Source: CAYHGX01 sp964356355
Lineage (GTDB): Bacteria > Patescibacteriota > Gracilibacteria > UBA1369 > LOWO2-01-FULL-3
NCBI GenBank assembly: GCA_964356355.1
Contig: CAYHGX010000002.1
Coordinates: 1 to 64,000 of the forward strand
DNA: 64,000 bases
Reading direction: 5' to 3'
Shown here: in pieces, positions 24,879-33,831 of the stretch
Layout: each line of letters begins with the position of its first letter
Position numbering within the stretch: the first letter of the stretch is position 1
Notes under the pieces: generated by a model
Told to the model about the DNA's origin: nothing
Seen by the model: the letters and a program-made list of their open reading frames with translations, nothing else
Databases searched by the model: none
Made by a program: the position numbers and the translations under genes

Positions 24879-26020
24879 GCCTTTCTCTTAATAATCCTAG
24901 GTTTCAAACGACCTCTGGCCCCAGTCCCTACCTCCGGCCCAGCAGCTGCCCGTGCCATTTTGCCAGTCCCAAGCTCTCCCTCAAAATCGTCGCTACTCAA
25001 TGCCGCTTCACCAGCCCCTACTCTAGGCAACGCACCTCCAATTTCAATTCCTTTCTGTGAAACCACACCATGAAATTCCCTGCCTCGCCCCTGATCCCGA
25101 AGCAGAATAACCATTCTATCCCTATTTACAGCCCCTTTCACTACCATTCCCTCCTGATCATTTTCCACCACCTTCATCTCCTCCTGTGAACTATCGCTAT
25201 CAATTTCAGCAAAAGCCTGATCATTTACACCCCTCACCACCATTCCGGACTGCAACAATCGTCCACCAACTCTCATAAACGCCTGATTATTGTTTCCACC
25301 ATTCCTCTCAGCCCCCACCATTAATCCAATCTGATTAAGATCACCACCAACTCGCGCTCCAGTTTGAAAATTACTTCCATCAAACTGAGCCTCTCTCTGC
25401 AGCAAATCACCTCCAACTCGAGTATGAGTCTGATAATTACTCTCTCCAACATATCCCAAATTTTGGACTAACGCACCTTCCACATTCATTCCAGATTGAT
25501 GATTACTCCTCTTCACCCTTAATCCTGTCTGATCACAATTCCTATCTACCCTAGCCCCATCCTGAGAATTATCATCCAAAATCACCGCACTACCCATATT
25601 CAAATCACCACGCACACAAATTCCAGCAGCATTAAATTTGCCACCCACTATCAATCCCTCCAGATCCAATCCACCTCTAAACGCATCTCCTTTAATATTC
25701 AATCCATTTGAATAAAAAGCCAAGTACTTAAGCCGCTGAGTTAAAAGCACAAAATCCGCAGCACTCAAATGCGCGCGCTCCAAAATCTTCGCCCTCACGT
25801 CCAGCATTTTTGCCAAAATATCCGGATCCTCCACCCGCGCCTGCACCAAAGTCAGAAGAAAAGTAAGATCCCTATCTAAATCCACCTGTCCAATCTGAGA
25901 CAAATTTCGCACCAAATCTTCACCTGTCACAGAAACGCTAGCAGTCAATTCCTCACAAATATCAGGAAACTCCCCATCATTCAAATCCAAAGCTACTTTT
26001 CTACCGGCAATTGAAGCCAT
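24875..26020 (-). CDS. Repeat protein with predicted beta-helix, 381 residues
   Basis: Unrecognised family. Residues about 1-110 are helical. From about 115 to 325 the chain consists of short imperfect repeats of roughly 10-12 residues with Gln, Asn and Gly in regular positions, for example NYQTHTRVGGDLLQ, NFQTGARVGGDLNQ and NNQAFMRVGGRLLQ, which suggests a parallel beta-helix of pentapeptide- or bactofilin-like character. The tail is Gly/Ala/Arg-rich, ending IIKRKA. I prefer the ATG at 26018-26020 (MASIAGRKV) because a promoter-like TTGACT/TTTAGT pair lies upstream; a GTG at 26084-26086 would add 22 residues. Confidence 0.65.
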   Translation of the reverse strand: MASIAGRKVALDLNDGEFPDICEELTASVSVTGEDLVRNLSQIGQVDLDRDLTFLLTLVQARVEDPDILAKMLDVRAKILERAHLSAADFVLLTQRLKYLAFYSNGLNIKGDAFRGGLDLEGLIVGGKFNAAGICVRGDLNMGSAVILDDNSQDGARVDRNCDQTGLRVKRSNHQSGMNVEGALVQNLGYVGESNYQTHTRVGGDLLQREAQFDGSNFQTGARVGGDLNQIGLMVGAERNGGNNNQAFMRVGGRLLQSGMVVRGVNDQAFAEIDSDSSQEEMKVVENDQEGMVVKGAVNRDRMVILLRDQGRGREFHGVVSQKGIEIGGALPRVGAGEAALSSDDFEGELGTGKMARAAAGPEVGTGARGRLKPRIIKRKA

Positions 26021-26042
26021 ATAAACTAAATTAAAGGCACTC

Positions 26043-26071
26043 ACTAAAACACCTTCACTCACATAAGTCAA
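26043..26071 (-). promoter_or_regulatory. Candidate promoter of the beta-helix gene
   Basis: Minus strand TTGACT (26066-26071), 17 bases, TTTAGT (26043-26048). The -10 is weak. If used, transcription begins near 26036, downstream of the alternative GTG start. Confidence 0.4.
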
Positions 26072-26094
26072 CCTCAAATCCCCCACCCCTTCAA

Positions 26095-26123
26095 TTGTTT
26101 AAATCCCCAATTCGTGCTAAAAT
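26095..26123 (+). promoter_or_regulatory. Promoter of the TIM-barrel/ABC operon
   Basis: TTGTTT (26095-26100), 17 bases, TAAAAT (26118-26123) with extended TGC. Leader of about 18 bases, A-rich, without Shine-Dalgarno, before the ATG at 26148. Confidence 0.7.
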
Positions 26124-26147
26124 ATTAGGGAAATTAAAAACAAAAAC

Positions 26148-26936
26148 ATGCTCATTCTTTCCACCGATTCATTAAGAGGTTACGGACTAAATCGCATTTT
26201 CGAATTAACAATGCAGGCTGGCTACCAAGGCATCGACCTAGCCGTAGACTTCGCCCAATTCGACACCTACAACACTGAATACCTAAAAAGACTGATCAAA
26301 GAGTCTAATTTGCCAATTCAGGCAGTTAGCGCTCCTGAAGGCACCACCCCACAAAGAATCAAGAATTTAGTAGAAATGACCGCAGCAGTTGGAGCTAAAA
26401 TCCTCATTATCCAACCGCCAAAATTCCACGAATTCAAACTAGCAAGTTGGCTCAAAAACGAAATTCCTGGTCTTAGAGAAAAATTTGGCATCTCCATTGC
26501 ACTAGAAAACTCCCCAGCCGGCTCATTTCTAGGACTAATACCTGACCACGCTCTTTCCAATACCGAAGACCTCAAAAAATTCAAACATGTAGCCCTAGAC
26601 ACAGCCCGCGTAGGTGAAAAGCGCCAAGATCTCATGCGCGTATACGCCTCACTCCGCAAATATCTCGTACACGTCCATCTCTCAAACGTTAGCCACGGCA
26701 AAAAATATGCCCCACCGACAGAAGGCATCATGCCACTAGAAAGCTTCCTCACAAAATTAAAACAAGACAACTACCCAGGCTCAATCTCAATCAAAGTCCT
26801 TCCTCGCCTACTCAATGCCGGCAACGACGAACAAACCATCGAGTCCCTGCAAAAAGCCAAAAAGTACTACGACAAATACTATACAAACGTTGAAGTTTCA
26901 AAAGTACAAAGCGAAGATAATGAAACATCTTCATGA
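26148..26936 (+). CDS. Sugar phosphate isomerase/epimerase-like TIM-barrel protein
   Basis: The 262-residue protein matches the xylose-isomerase-like TIM-barrel (AP endonuclease 2) superfamily: strands with GYQGIDLAVDF (about 24-34), AVSAPEG, KILIIQPP, SIALENSPAG (Glu as metal-ligand candidate), HVALDTARVG and LVHVHLSNV (His-x-His), and EG-containing late strand. These positions match the usual divalent metal site, so an isomerase or epimerase is likely, substrate unknown. Its TGA overlaps the ABC ATPase start (ATGA), so it is the first gene of a three-gene operon. Confidence 0.75.
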   Translation: MLILSTDSLRGYGLNRIFELTMQAGYQGIDLAVDFAQFDTYNTEYLKRLIKESNLPIQAVSAPEGTTPQRIKNLVEMTAAVGAKILIIQPPKFHEFKLASWLKNEIPGLREKFGISIALENSPAGSFLGLIPDHALSNTEDLKKFKHVALDTARVGEKRQDLMRVYASLRKYLVHVHLSNVSHGKKYAPPTEGIMPLESFLTKLKQDNYPGSISIKVLPRLLNAGNDEQTIESLQKAKKYYDKYYTNVEVSKVQSEDNETSS

Positions 26937-27586
26937 TAGAAATTAAAAATCTCTCCAAAAACTTCTCTTCAGGAAAACAACCACTTCACGCCCTGGATAA
27001 AGTTTCGCTTTCTATCAAAGAAGGGCAATTCGTGGCCATTGTCGGCCCATCAGGCTCCGGAAAATCCACTCTCCTAAATCTCATCGGCGGCCTAGACACC
27101 CCCACTACAGGAGAAATCATCATAAAAAACAGCCATCTTTCAAAACTCTCAGACCGCGAACTCTCCCATTACCGCAATCACACAGTTGGCTTTATCTTCC
27201 AGGAATTTCATCTAGAGCCCTTTCTCACAGTAAAGCAAAACGTCCTTCTTCCTACAGTCTTCAATAGCAATCATCACAAAGAAACTGAGGCCGAGTCCCT
27301 CATTAAAGAAGTTGGACTCCAAAGCAAAATGAACACCAAGGCCTCCGAGCTCTCCGGCGGTCAAAAACAACGCACCGCCATCGCCCGGGCTCTCATCAAC
27401 AACCCCCATTTAATTCTCGCCGACGAACCCACAGGCAATCTGGATTCCGCCACGACTCACACCATCATAGACCTCCTGAGAGACCTGCAACGCCTCCATG
27501 GTACAACTCTAATCATCACCACTCACGACGAAAAAATCGCAGCCAAAGCCGACAAAATAATTAAAATCAAAAACGGAAAAGTATGA
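26933..27586 (+). CDS. ABC transporter ATP-binding protein (LolD/MacB type)
   Basis: ATPase of a MacB/LolCDE-class exporter, which couples ATP hydrolysis to movement of lipoproteins, peptides or drugs at the outer face of the membrane. The 217 residues contain Walker A GPSGSGKSTLLNL (about 38-50), Q-loop FIFQEFHLEPFLT, signature LSGGQKQRTAIARAL (about 140-154), Walker B LILADEPTGNLD and the His of the H-loop in TTHDE. It overlaps both neighbours by ATGA, so the trio is translationally coupled. Confidence 0.93.
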   Translation: MIEIKNLSKNFSSGKQPLHALDKVSLSIKEGQFVAIVGPSGSGKSTLLNLIGGLDTPTTGEIIIKNSHLSKLSDRELSHYRNHTVGFIFQEFHLEPFLTVKQNVLLPTVFNSNHHKETEAESLIKEVGLQSKMNTKASELSGGQKQRTAIARALINNPHLILADEPTGNLDSATTHTIIDLLRDLQRLHGTTLIITTHDEKIAAKADKIIKIKNGKV

Positions 27587-28857
27587 TCCTAAACATCGCC
27601 CTCAACAACATTGCAGTTCGCCGCTTAAGAAGTTTCTTGGCCGTTCTTTCCATCACAATCGCAGTTACGAGTCTCCTGATGTTCATGGGACTTTCAGCCG
27701 GCGTCCAAAACGCCACCTTCGACCAAATGGAAAAGGCCAGTCCCCTCACTCAAATCACCGTCCGCCCCAACACCAGCGACACCGGACTGGTCGCCTTTCT
27801 CACCAAATCCGACAAAGGCAAACTCACCGAAGAAACAGTCACACAGATCAAAAGCATCCCCGGAGTTAAAAACATCTACAGAGAAATCCAATTTAAAAAC
27901 TTCTCTTCACTTGAAATTGACCTATTTGGTATGAACCTTCAAACAGACGCCATGGTCTTTGGTGTCCCACAAGAATTCATAAGCCAAGATATCAAAACCG
28001 AAACCAACTGGACCAACCCAGCAGAAGAACCTTACCCAGCATTAGTTCCTCGCCGCCTACTAGACCTCTACAACGTCACCATTGCCTCCACCCAAAACCT
28101 ACCAAAAATCTCCGAAAGCAGCCTTCTCGGCAAAGAACTTACAGTATATCCAAATCGCTCCACCTTCTTTCCAGTTGCCAACAACAATAGCAAACCAGTA
28201 AAAGTTAAAATCGTAGGATTTTCCGACAAAACAAACTTACTGGGAGTCACTCTACCCTATTCTGTAGTTGAAAAACTAAACACAGAATATTTCCCTAACT
28301 CAAAAGTCTCCTTCACGGAATTGTACGTTGAAACCACCGACGCCTCCCTCACCGACAAAACTGCCAAAGAGATCGAGAAAATGAATTTAAGCACCCAGTA
28401 CTACCAAAAAAACCTCCAAGACGTTGAAGCCAAACTTACCTACCTATCGCTAGCACTTGGCATCATCAGCGCTATTATCATATTAACCGCCTCAATTTCT
28501 ATTATCAGCACTTTTCTAGGCAGCGTGGCCGAACGTCGCAAAGAAATAGGCCTACTCAGGGCCCTCGGCGCCACTCGCTTCCACATCAAGAAACTCATCC
28601 TAATTGAAGCTGGACTACTCGGAATCACCGGCTCAATTCTAGGAGTCACCATCGGACTCGTTTCCAGCAACTTCATCAGCAAATACGCCCTAGCAAAACT
28701 CGAAGACACCACCTTAAACCTAAATTCCCTCTTCAGCTTCTCCCCAACCCTGATTATTCAAACCCTCCTCTTCGGACTCCTGCTTGCTCTACTATCCGCA
28801 TTTATCCCCGCCAGCCAAGCCTCCCGCCTCAACCCCATCGAGGCCCTAACAAAATAG
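27583..28857 (+). CDS. ABC transporter permease, FtsX/MacB-like
   Basis: Partner of the preceding ATPase. The 424-residue protein has the standard layout: one N-terminal membrane helix (about 17-38, LAVLSITIAVTSLLMFMGLSAG), a large extracytoplasmic domain (about 45-280), and three C-terminal helices (about 285-310, 338-362, 385-408). The coupling segment ERRKEIGLLRALGATRFHIKK lies between helices 2 and 3. In a one-membrane or reduced cell this might export peptides or act on the envelope; the substrate cannot be read from sequence. Confidence 0.9.
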   Translation: MILNIALNNIAVRRLRSFLAVLSITIAVTSLLMFMGLSAGVQNATFDQMEKASPLTQITVRPNTSDTGLVAFLTKSDKGKLTEETVTQIKSIPGVKNIYREIQFKNFSSLEIDLFGMNLQTDAMVFGVPQEFISQDIKTETNWTNPAEEPYPALVPRRLLDLYNVTIASTQNLPKISESSLLGKELTVYPNRSTFFPVANNNSKPVKVKIVGFSDKTNLLGVTLPYSVVEKLNTEYFPNSKVSFTELYVETTDASLTDKTAKEIEKMNLSTQYYQKNLQDVEAKLTYLSLALGIISAIIILTASISIISTFLGSVAERRKEIGLLRALGATRFHIKKLILIEAGLLGITGSILGVTIGLVSSNFISKYALAKLEDTTLNLNSLFSFSPTLIIQTLLFGLLLALLSAFIPASQASRLNPIEALTK

Positions 28858-28874
28858 CCTTTTAAATCTCTCCC

Positions 28875-29135
28875 CTAAGATAATCCCTTAATAAGGATAT
28901 TTAAACGACCAATTCCACGATTGGAACAAGCCATAACAGCCCTACTATGTAAATCGAGAACCTTCTTATCACCCTGGGCTAAAAGGCAACTTCTAACCTC
29001 TCTAGAAGTACCATCACAATAACAGAGAACCATTCCATCATCAGTTACAATTTTGCGATCTAAATCAACCTGACCCTGAAAAATTCTGATTCCAGGCACA
29101 AGATCCAATGAATCACCTCTATCAAACTTCCCCAT
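28875..29135 (-). CDS. Hypothetical protein, 86 residues
   Basis: Unrecognised small soluble protein with alternating strands and several Cys residues (about 38, 40, 50 and 70). It is short but supported by a strong consensus promoter on the same strand ending just upstream. It is convergent with the ABC permease gene, 17 bases away. Confidence 0.6.
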   Translation of the reverse strand: MGKFDRGDSLDLVPGIRIFQGQVDLDRKIVTDDGMVLCYCDGTSREVRSCLLAQGDKKVLDLHSRAVMACSNRGIGRLNILIKGLS

Positions 29136-29162
29136 ACTATAAAATTTTAAATTAAGAAAATC

Positions 29163-29191
29163 ATACTATCGTAACTCCGGGGGTTTGTCAA
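29163..29191 (-). promoter_or_regulatory. Promoter of the 86-residue orphan
   Basis: Minus strand TTGACA (29186-29191), 17 bases, TAGTAT (29163-29168), close to consensus. Leader about 20 bases, entirely A/T-rich. Confidence 0.8.
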
Positions 29192-29299
29192 GTGGCCATG
29201 CTGCGCAAAGCAAGTAAAACGACCAACCGAGCGAGGAGCGCCGCAGGAGCGCTACGAGCGTGTCACAAAAAATAGCTATCACTCCTTCCAAATTTAAAT

Positions 29300-29327
29300 T
29301 TGACTTATCAAAAAAGGCCACTACAAT
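29300..29327 (+). promoter_or_regulatory. rpoB promoter
   Basis: TTGACT (29300-29305), 16 bases, TACAAT (29322-29327). The predicted leader (about 29334-29420) contains a hairpin, GCGGCTC with GAGTCGC around a TTTTT loop, which might modulate rpoB. The rest of 29192-29299 holds nothing I can identify. Confidence 0.75.
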
Positions 29328-29420
29328 AGACCTGCTATCATTTTCGAATGAGTTAAGGCCAAACCCGATAGCTTGCGGCTCTTTTTGAGTCGCTTACCAA
29401 TCCCTTGACTTCGTTTAAAT

Positions 29421-32400
29421 ATGCCAAAATCTCAGAAACAAGATGCGAAGAAAACAAAAACACCCCCAAAAGAAGTAAAAGCAACTAAGCCCGCAGAAAA
29501 GGCTTCCGCAAAAAAGCAGGAAGTTAAAAAAGTACTAGTCCCAAAAGGAAAAACTCCTGAAGTAAAACTAGTTCCAAAAACTGCCGCAAAATCTCCAATC
29601 ACTATTAAGTCTGCTAAAGAAAAGGCAGCAGATGCAAAGGTGGCACCTAAAAAAGACACAGTTAGTGCATCTGAAATCGCCGTAGACAAAGGACCAATCA
29701 TCCTCACCAGCAAACGAAGATATTTCAACGAACAAATTGACAAAGGAGTAGTCGTTCCAAGCCTTATTGAAGTTCAGCTCAATTCCTACCGCTGGTTTCT
29801 AGACGAAGGAATTCGTGATCTTCTTGAAGAAATCACTCCAATTCAAGATTTCTCAGGCAAAAAACTCGAACTACACTTCCTCGACCACTCCATTGGTGAA
29901 TACAAATACAATGCCGAAACCGCTCGCACCAAGAACCTTACCTACGAAGCTCCGCTAAAAGTTCACGTGCAATTGATCAACAAAGAAACAGGTGAAATCA
30001 AAGAACAAGACGTCTTCCTAGGAAACGTCCCACTTATGACTAATCGTGGTACCTTCATTATCAACGGTATCGAAAGAGTAGTCGTAAGTCAGATCGTTCG
30101 TTCTCCAGGCGTATTCTTCGCTAAAAACATGGGCAGCGCTGAAATGCACTCTGCAAAAATCATTCCAAAACGTGGTGCCTGGCTAGAAATCGAAACTGAC
30201 AAAAAAGGAGTTATTACTGTAAAAATCGACCGTAAGAGAAAAATTCCTATCACCTCCCTACTTCGTGTTTTCGGCTATGAGACTGACAGAGACATCATTG
30301 ACCTATTCACCGAAGTAAACAACGGAGTTGAAAATGATTTCATCCTAAATACTTTAGAAAAAGATCCATCTAAAACAATCAACGAAGCCTACCAGAATAT
30401 CTACAAAAAGATTCGTCCTGGAGATTTGGCCACAGTTGAAAATGCAAAAGCCCTAATCAAATCCATGTTCTTCGATTATCGAAAATATGACATGGGCCCA
30501 GTTGCACGTTACAAATTGAACAAGAGATTCGTATTGGATACTCCAAACACTAAAAAATATCATACCTTCCAAGTAAAAGACTTGGTAGAAATCCTTAAGC
30601 ACCTCATCAAATTAAACCATGGTGAAGTACCAGCAGACGATATCGATCACCTATCCAATCGTCGTATTCGCGCAGTTGGTGAATTAGTACAAAACAAATT
30701 CCGCGTAGGCCTTCTACGTACAGACCGTATCGCTAAAGACAGAATGACAGTAATGGATCTCGAAACAGTTACTCCAACACAGCTAATCAACTCTCGCCCA
30801 ATCACAGCGGCACTTAGAGAGTTCTTCGCTAGTTCACAGCTTTCACAGTTCATGGATCAAACCAATCCATTAGCCGAGCTCGAACACAAACGTCGTCTTT
30901 CAGCGATGGGTCCTGGTGGTCTCTCAAGAGAAAGAGCCTCCTTCGATGTACGTGACGTACACCAATCCCACTATGGAAGAATTTGTCCGATTGCTACACC
31001 GGAAGGACCAAATATCGGTCTCGTTGTGCATTTAGCTACTTATGCCAAAGTAAACGAATACGGCTTCATTGAAACGCCATACCGCGAAGTTGCCCACACA
31101 GTTAAAAACGATGAAAAGAAATTAGTTGGACACATCTCCCGAGAAACAATCGAAGACAAAGGCAAAGTTTTAGTAAAAGCAGGCCATGCAATCGATGAGG
31201 CCGCTGCAGCCAAAATCGCCAAATTGAAAATCGATGAAATTTCAGTTCGTGCCTACCTTACAAACATCATCAAGTATCACGATGCCGATGAAGAGCAAAG
31301 TCTCGTAATTGCACAGGCAAACACCGAATTAGACGAGCACGGTCAAATGATGAGCAGCCGTATTTCTTCACGAAAAAACGGTGAACCAACACTTGCCCAC
31401 GTCAATGAAGTTACGCATATCGACATTTCCCCAAAACAGATCATCTCAATCACAACATCTTTGATTCCATTCCTAGAGCACGACGATAATACTCGTGCAT
31501 CCATGGGTTCAAACATGCAACGTCAGGCAGTTTCTCTTGTCTCTCCATCCGCTCCGGTTGTTGGAACAGGCATTGAGGAAATCGCAGCCAAAAGTTCAGG
31601 TCAGGTCATTCTAGCCGAACAAGACGGTACAGTTTCATACGTTGATGCCAAAATCATCACAGTTATCTATGTAAACGGCCGCAAAATCAGCTACGAACTA
31701 CAAACATACGAAAGATCAAATCAGGGTACATGTATTCACCAAAGAGCACTTGTTGCCAAAGATCAAAAAGTGAAAAAAGGTGACGTACTAGCCGACGGTC
31801 CATCAATCCAAAACGGAGAGCTAGCCCTTGGACAAAACCTCCTCGTAGCCTATATGACTTGGGAAGGTTACAACTTTGAGGATGCCGTAATTATCTCCGA
31901 CAAGTTGGTCCGTCATGGTCTATTTGACTCAATCCACATCGAAGCTTTCACAGTAGACGTCCGTGAAACAAAACTAGGGCCAGAAATTATTACCCGCGAT
32001 ATTCCAAACGTAGGTGAAGCCAAATTAAAAGATCTCGATGAAGACGGCATTGTACGTATCGGTGCTACAGTTCACGAAGGTGACATCTTGGTAGGTAAAA
32101 TCACACCAAAAGGTGAAACTGAACTTACAGCAGAAGAGCGTCTTCTTAGAGCCATTTTCGGAGACAAGGCCAGAGATGTTAAAGACACCTCTCTACGCCT
32201 TCCAGGTGGAGAAGGTGGAAAAATCGTTGGAGTACACGTTTACACAAAAGAGGCCGGAGATGAACTTCCAACAGGCGTTCTAAAACAAATCAAAGTAAAC
32301 GTAGCCCAAACAAGAAAAATTTCAATCGGAGACAAAGTTGCAGGTCGTCACGGTAACAAAGGTGTAATTTCCATCATTGTACCTTCAGAAGATATGCCTT

Positions 32401-33218
32401 TCCTTCCAGATGGAACACCCGTAGACATCATTCTAAACCCACTCGGTGTATCTAGCCGTATGAACATCGGACAAATCCTTGAAACCCACTTGGGCTGGGC
32501 AGCAAGAACACAAGGATTCACTGTAGCTACTCCCCCACTAAATGGAGTACCTACTCAAGAAATCACAACTCAGCTAAAAAAGGCTGGTCTACCTGAAAAC
32601 GGTATGATTCAACTCTTCGACGGCAAAACTGGCGAACCATTCGACAAACCAGTAACCGTTGGTATTACCTACATCCTAAAGTTAAGCCACCTAGTTGAAG
32701 ACAAGATTCACGCCCGTTCCGTTGGCCCATACTCACTCGTTACTCAACAACCACTTGGAGGTAAAGCTCAGCATGGTGGTCAAAGATTCGGAGAAATGGA
32801 GGTTTGGGCACTCGAGGCCTACGGCGCCGCTCACGTTCTTCAGGAAATGCTTACAATCAAATCCGATGATGTATACGGACGAAGCAAAGCCTACGAATCT
32901 ATTGTTAAGGGCGAACCAATCCGAAAACCACGCGTACCGGAATCCTTCAACGTATTGGTTAAAGAGCTCCAAAGTCTTGGTCTCGCAGTAAAACTCATCC
33001 AAAACGACGATCCACATGATCCAGAAGAAGAGGATGTAGTTGAATTCCTAGAAGAAGATCCGGATGTCCGTGAGGAATTAAGCGAAACAATTCAAAAAGA
33101 ATTAGCTGAAGAAACAGCAGGAGCATCACTCGCAGATGGAAACCTGGAAGGCCTTGAAGAGGATGACCTCCTCGTCGAAGAAGACCTTGAGCTCCTTGAA
33201 GAAGACGAAAAAGTCTAA
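29421..33218 (+). CDS. rpoB: RNA polymerase beta subunit
   Basis: Catalytic core subunit of RNA polymerase, 1265 residues. All major conserved blocks are present, including SSQLSQFMDQTNPLAE (about 470-485, rifampicin region, with His and Ser of HKRRLSA unaltered), PEGPNIGLV, GHNKG-type GRHGNKGVIS and the C-terminal GGQRFGEMEVWALEAYGA. Unusual are the first 90 or so residues, a Lys/Ala/Pro-rich low-complexity extension before the normal start near KRRYFNEQIDKG. The acidic C-terminus ends LLEEDEKV. rplK/A/J/L are not upstream; ssb follows after 25 bases. Confidence 0.98.
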   Translation: MPKSQKQDAKKTKTPPKEVKATKPAEKASAKKQEVKKVLVPKGKTPEVKLVPKTAAKSPITIKSAKEKAADAKVAPKKDTVSASEIAVDKGPIILTSKRRYFNEQIDKGVVVPSLIEVQLNSYRWFLDEGIRDLLEEITPIQDFSGKKLELHFLDHSIGEYKYNAETARTKNLTYEAPLKVHVQLINKETGEIKEQDVFLGNVPLMTNRGTFIINGIERVVVSQIVRSPGVFFAKNMGSAEMHSAKIIPKRGAWLEIETDKKGVITVKIDRKRKIPITSLLRVFGYETDRDIIDLFTEVNNGVENDFILNTLEKDPSKTINEAYQNIYKKIRPGDLATVENAKALIKSMFFDYRKYDMGPVARYKLNKRFVLDTPNTKKYHTFQVKDLVEILKHLIKLNHGEVPADDIDHLSNRRIRAVGELVQNKFRVGLLRTDRIAKDRMTVMDLETVTPTQLINSRPITAALREFFASSQLSQFMDQTNPLAELEHKRRLSAMGPGGLSRERASFDVRDVHQSHYGRICPIATPEGPNIGLVVHLATYAKVNEYGFIETPYREVAHTVKNDEKKLVGHISRETIEDKGKVLVKAGHAIDEAAAAKIAKLKIDEISVRAYLTNIIKYHDADEEQSLVIAQANTELDEHGQMMSSRISSRKNGEPTLAHVNEVTHIDISPKQIISITTSLIPFLEHDDNTRASMGSNMQRQAVSLVSPSAPVVGTGIEEIAAKSSGQVILAEQDGTVSYVDAKIITVIYVNGRKISYELQTYERSNQGTCIHQRALVAKDQKVKKGDVLADGPSIQNGELALGQNLLVAYMTWEGYNFEDAVIISDKLVRHGLFDSIHIEAFTVDVRETKLGPEIITRDIPNVGEAKLKDLDEDGIVRIGATVHEGDILVGKITPKGETELTAEERLLRAIFGDKARDVKDTSLRLPGGEGGKIVGVHVYTKEAGDELPTGVLKQIKVNVAQTRKISIGDKVAGRHGNKGVISIIVPSEDMPFLPDGTPVDIILNPLGVSSRMNIGQILETHLGWAARTQGFTVATPPLNGVPTQEITTQLKKAGLPENGMIQLFDGKTGEPFDKPVTVGITYILKLSHLVEDKIHARSVGPYSLVTQQPLGGKAQHGGQRFGEMEVWALEAYGAAHVLQEMLTIKSDDVYGRSKAYESIVKGEPIRKPRVPESFNVLVKELQSLGLAVKLIQNDDPHDPEEEDVVEFLEEDPDVREELSETIQKELAEETAGASLADGNLEGLEEDDLLVEEDLELLEEDEKV

Positions 33219-33243
33219 TTTACAACAATAACATTATTCAACA

Positions 33244-33798
33244 ATGAGAAGCATTAACAAAGTAATTCTAATCGGCAACCTCACACGCGATCCGGAAATG
33301 AGAAAAACACCAAATGATCAAAGTGTTACAACTTTTGGACTCGCTACCAATAGAGAATGGGTTACCAAAAATAGCGACCGCAAAAATTCAGCTGAATTCC
33401 ATGAATGCGTAGCCTGGGCACGCCTAGCTGAAATATGTGAGACACTATTGAAAAAGGGCTCACTAGTTTATGTTGAAGGCTACCTGAAAACTCGCAGCTG
33501 GGAAACACCGGAAGGTACAAAAAAATTCAAAACAGAAGTTGTTGTAAAAGACATGATTCTACTTGAAAAACGCGCCTCCAATGGTGATGACGCAGCCGAT
33601 TATGGGTATATTCCAGAAGAGGAAAGTAGTTCAGAATATTTTGAAGAAGAATCACCTTCACAATCATTCGCGCCAGAAGCACCAGCAGCTCCAGTTTCAG
33701 TTCAAGCTCCAGAAGCAGCTCCAGAATCAGAGCCACAAGCAAAACCAGAAACATCACCAAGATCCAATAATCCTATAGATCAGGATTTGGGGCTCTAA
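33244..33798 (+). CDS. ssb: Single-stranded DNA-binding protein
   Basis: Binds ssDNA in replication and repair. The OB-fold (1-110) begins SINKVILIGNLTRDPEMR and contains FHECVAWARLAEICETLLKKG and YVEGYLKTRSWE. The tail (about 111-184) is Pro/Ala/Glu/Ser-rich and disordered. Typical bacterial SSBs end in an acidic DDDIPF-like tip that recruits partner proteins; this one ends NPIDQDLGL, acidic but without the Pro-Phe. Its position between rpoB and rpoC is unusual; elsewhere ssb is commonly beside rpsF/rpsR or alone. Confidence 0.96.
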   Translation: MRSINKVILIGNLTRDPEMRKTPNDQSVTTFGLATNREWVTKNSDRKNSAEFHECVAWARLAEICETLLKKGSLVYVEGYLKTRSWETPEGTKKFKTEVVVKDMILLEKRASNGDDAADYGYIPEEESSSEYFEEESPSQSFAPEAPAAPVSVQAPEAAPESEPQAKPETSPRSNNPIDQDLGL

Positions 33799-33831
33799 CA
33801 TCATATACACCTCAAGTAACCAATTTACTTT

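Noticed and set aside
29192..29290. Possible small RNA between the 86-residue orphan and rpoB
   Set aside because: Only a weak five-base-pair AGCGC/GCGCT stem is visible, with no promoter or terminator of its own.
30827..30960. Possible rifampicin-resistance changes in rpoB
   Set aside because: The key Asp, His and Ser positions are the usual residues; the other differences are common among bacteria.
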